From Phycisphaerales bacterium (GTDB taxonomy: Bacteria > Planctomycetota > Phycisphaerae > Phycisphaerales > UBA1924), in contig JAJDDD010000017.1 of the NCBI GenBank assembly GCA_029260495.1, positions 24,837 through 88,836 of the forward strand: a stretch of DNA of 64,000 nt, written 5' to 3'. Shown piece after piece: positions 62,561-64,000 of the stretch (its first letter is position 1; every line of letters starts with the position of its first letter). The position numbers and the translations under genes are program-made. Below the pieces are notes generated by a model, which was not told where the DNA came from, made no database searches, and worked only from the letters and a program-made list of their open reading frames with translations.

Positions 62561-62716
62561 ATGAACACGACAGGCCAAATATGCCAGACCAGTGGCATCT
62601 ATCAAGGCGGCTGCTCTTGCTCGAAACAAATCGCACTCAGTAAGGGTGAGACGTTTCCGCCATGTGGCGGCTGTCGTCGAGCCGTGAACTGGCGATTGGT
62701 TCGCAGGACTCACTAA
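62561..62716 (+). CDS. Small zinc-ribbon protein (YjzC-like pattern)
   Basis: 51 residues from ATG 62561, with AAGGAG at 8 nt, a strong ribosome-binding site. The pattern C-x9-C-x1-C, then GETFPPC-x2-C, with 'TSGIYQGGCSCSKQ' and 'ALSKGE', fits a family of small metal-binding proteins in which Cys residues hold one zinc. Its 3' end overlaps by 80 bp the end of the minus-strand gene at 62637-63074. Function unknown. Confidence 0.75.
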   Translation: MNTTGQICQTSGIYQGGCSCSKQIALSKGETFPPCGGCRRAVNWRLVRRTH

Positions 62717-63074
62717 TCGAGAACAGGCGGGCATCGAAATGTTGGATTTCCTCTCCTGCATACCCGTGCAGGAGGCCAACGATTCGATGGACCTGCTGAG
62801 ATGATAGAGATCGTTCGGTGACTGCCCATCGATACAGATCGAGGGCCCAGCCGAACCTGGCGAAGCCGCACACCGTCCATCCGTCTCCCCGATCGAAAAC
62901 GAACGGGATGATGGTGGAAGATGCGGCTTCGTCCAGTTTTGTGCGAGCGCGAATGACACCGTGCTGATCATCGGATGGAATCGTTGTGACGCTCGCAATA
63001 AGCCGAACGCCGAGAGAGACCGAGTGCGATTCAGCTTCGAGCAGGGCCTCATTCTCCAATGGTGGATTTGCCAT
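62637..63074 (-). CDS. Hypothetical protein in the methyltransferase cluster
   Basis: 145 residues from ATG 63074. The centre (TIIPFVFDRGDGWTVCGFARFGWALDLYRW) reads like a globular fold. No family or catalytic motif is recognised and there is no TM segment. It lies 81 bp downstream of the methyltransferase on the same strand, so both may be in one transcript. It overlaps convergently with the zinc protein at 62637-62716. Confidence 0.55.
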   Translation of the reverse strand: MANPPLENEALLEAESHSVSLGVRLIASVTTIPSDDQHGVIRARTKLDEAASSTIIPFVFDRGDGWTVCGFARFGWALDLYRWAVTERSLSSQQVHRIVGLLHGYAGEEIQHFDARLFSISESCEPIASSRLDDSRHMAETSHPY

Positions 63075-63155
63075 AGTGCCCTTTTCATCGGTTGATCACA
63101 AGCGTCGATTTATCAGAGCTTTCCGCCCCGTTCCCGTTTTCCCTGCGATCAACGC

Positions 63156-63854
63156 TCATGGCTTCGCTTTCCGCAGCCTTGTCCGCGCCACATTGACATA
63201 CTCCTCGACCAGCTCGCACCCGATGAACCGTCGCCCCAGCTCGACGCAGGCGACGCCGGTCGAACCTGATCCGGCGAATGGATCGAGCACCACGTCGTCC
63301 GCCTCGGTGATGGATTCGACAATGTTCTTCATCAGGTCGACCGGCTTTTCCGTCGGGTGCAGCCGCTGCACGGCATGAACCCGAGAGTGTCTGATCACAG
63401 TCGTTGGGCGCTTGCCAGGAAAGCCGTATCCCTTCTTCGTGGCGAACCATGCCAGCTCGTGCTGCGGACCAAACTGCCTCTTGCAGTCGCCTGATCCGTG
63501 AACGCACTTGTCCCAAATGATCTGTGATTGAATTTTCAACCCGGCCCACGAAATGGCTCGACGCCAGTCCTCTTGAACCTGCTGAATCGTGAAGCAAAAG
63601 AGGCAGCCGTCGTCTTTCAATAACCGATCCACCTCGCCGAGCCACCATACAAAGGGAGCGCCGTCGTTCTTCACGCGCTGCCCCGTCCAGCTCACATAGT
63701 TCATGCCATAGGGTGGGTCCGTGATGATGGCGTCGATCGACGCATCGGGAAGCCGCGCCAGCAGCGTTCGACAGTCGCCAAGCGATAGGCTCCATCGTCG
63801 ATCCCCGCGAGCGACATCCAGAGCCGCCCTGCTCTTCGAGTTGTTGAGTTGCAA
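63156..63854 (-). CDS. Site-specific DNA adenine-type methyltransferase
   Basis: 232 residues, start tentatively the TTG at 63854. Motif IV (DPPYG, residues 46-50) comes before motif I (DPFAGSGSTG, residues 191-200), with HPTEKP (166-171) between, the permuted beta-class layout; DPPY points to N6-adenine modification. The product lacks a separate large target-recognition domain, giving a short enzyme. No restriction endonuclease is visible in the window, so it is an orphan or its partner lies beyond the right edge. Together with the self-cleaving repressor it gives this end an accessory-island character. Confidence 0.88.
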   Translation of the reverse strand: MQLNNSKSRAALDVARGDRRWSLSLGDCRTLLARLPDASIDAIITDPPYGMNYVSWTGQRVKNDGAPFVWWLGEVDRLLKDDGCLFCFTIQQVQEDWRRAISWAGLKIQSQIIWDKCVHGSGDCKRQFGPQHELAWFATKKGYGFPGKRPTTVIRHSRVHAVQRLHPTEKPVDLMKNIVESITEADDVVLDPFAGSGSTGVACVELGRRFIGCELVEEYVNVARTRLRKAKP

Positions 63855-63897
63855 ACTCCATTACCTATCCTGTGACCCTTCCCCGGAAGTTTTAACA

Positions 63898-63991
63898 GCC
63901 GAGCATCCGTGCTCGGCTCCAATCTCGGGCGGGGCGTCAAATCCGGCAGCTGATATCTGCCGCGTCGGCGTAAGGTGACCCTTCGCCGACG
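63898..63991. repeat. Three hairpins upstream of the methyltransferase
   Basis: GCCGAGCA-TCCG-TGCTCGGC (63898-63917, 8 bp), GGCAG/CTGCC around 63945-63961, and CGTCGGCG with AAGG/CCTT and CGCCGACG (63963-63991; 12 bp with one bulge). No T run follows any of them. The DNA could be a structured leader or part of an RNA element whose remainder lies beyond the edge. Confidence 0.55.
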
Positions 63992-64000
63992 TCCCGCTCG

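Noticed and set aside
62543..63088. 181-codon minus frame overlapping the hypothetical gene at 62637-63074
   Set aside because: It is a different frame of the same DNA, Ser/Arg/Pro-rich; the 145-aa frame reads as the more globular protein.
63085..63861. 258-codon minus frame overlapping the methyltransferase, starting at an ATG
   Set aside because: Arg/Gly-rich shadow; the other frame contains DPPYG, HPTEKP and DPFAGSGSTG in correct order.

Overview
The window looks like chromosomal DNA of a high-GC planctomycete, most likely class Phycisphaerae. That is inferred from gene content, not from a marker gene. The pointers are many secreted proteins with dockerin-like 'GDLNGDG' repeats, PEP-CTERM-like tails (Pro-rich motif, hydrophobic stretch, Arg cluster), several 'CGYD...CPECG' zinc-ribbon membrane proteins, and a MoxR/DUF58/BatA/VWA/DUF4175-type operon. 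No rRNA, tRNA, CRISPR array or insertion sequence was recognised.

Layout. 1-9.2 kb: minus-strand operon moxR, DUF58, BatA-like, amidotransferase-like VWA protein and a large DUF4175-like protein cut by the left edge; two junctions are ATGA overlaps. 9.6-22.6 kb: housekeeping and envelope genes (mutM, a 1042-aa dockerin protein, gatC, a GT39 glycosyltransferase, small conserved proteins, an outer-membrane-like protein, arfB, a MacB-like permease, acpS). 22.6-27.4 kb: RND efflux pump with its adaptor. 27.7-30.5 kb: PEP-CTERM-like proteins, including a tandem pair in which one copy is frameshifted in a run of 12 G. 30.5-39 kb: a large secreted protein, a small zinc ribbon, an HtrA-like protease, an FG-GAP/VCBS protein, and a Phd/VapC toxin-antitoxin pair translationally coupled to a beta-propeller fusion protein. 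39-44.6 kb: an MMPL/HpnN-like transporter, a membrane C39-like peptidase, an orphan promoter-hairpins-terminator unit (candidate ncRNA), and a protein made almost entirely of twelve dockerin-like repeats. 45-48.6 kb: three tandem zinc-ribbon/Yip1-like membrane proteins, two with decayed C-termini. 48.7-57.8 kb: AsmA-like protein, lipase, ybeY-corC pair, TSUP exporter, NAD-binding protein, DUF899, YceI and a lipoprotein. 58-60.9 kb: nuoD and nuoE separated by a secreted lamin-tail-domain gene. 60.9-64 kb: a LexA/CI-type self-cleaving repressor, a long gene-poor stretch, a 51-aa zinc protein, and an orphan DNA methyltransferase; this end has an accessory-island look.

At larger scale, the plus strand is strongly C-rich from about 22 to 39.5 kb and G-rich from about 39.7 to 51 kb. 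The switch falls inside one gene, and gene orientation broadly flips with it. This is what a replication origin region, or an inversion boundary, would look like.

The items I rate most worth following are the skew switch, the orphan RNA unit at 42.94-43.23 kb, the poly-dockerin protein with its structured leader, the G12 frameshift, the toxin-antitoxin operon with a third coupled gene, and the decaying tandem triplication.
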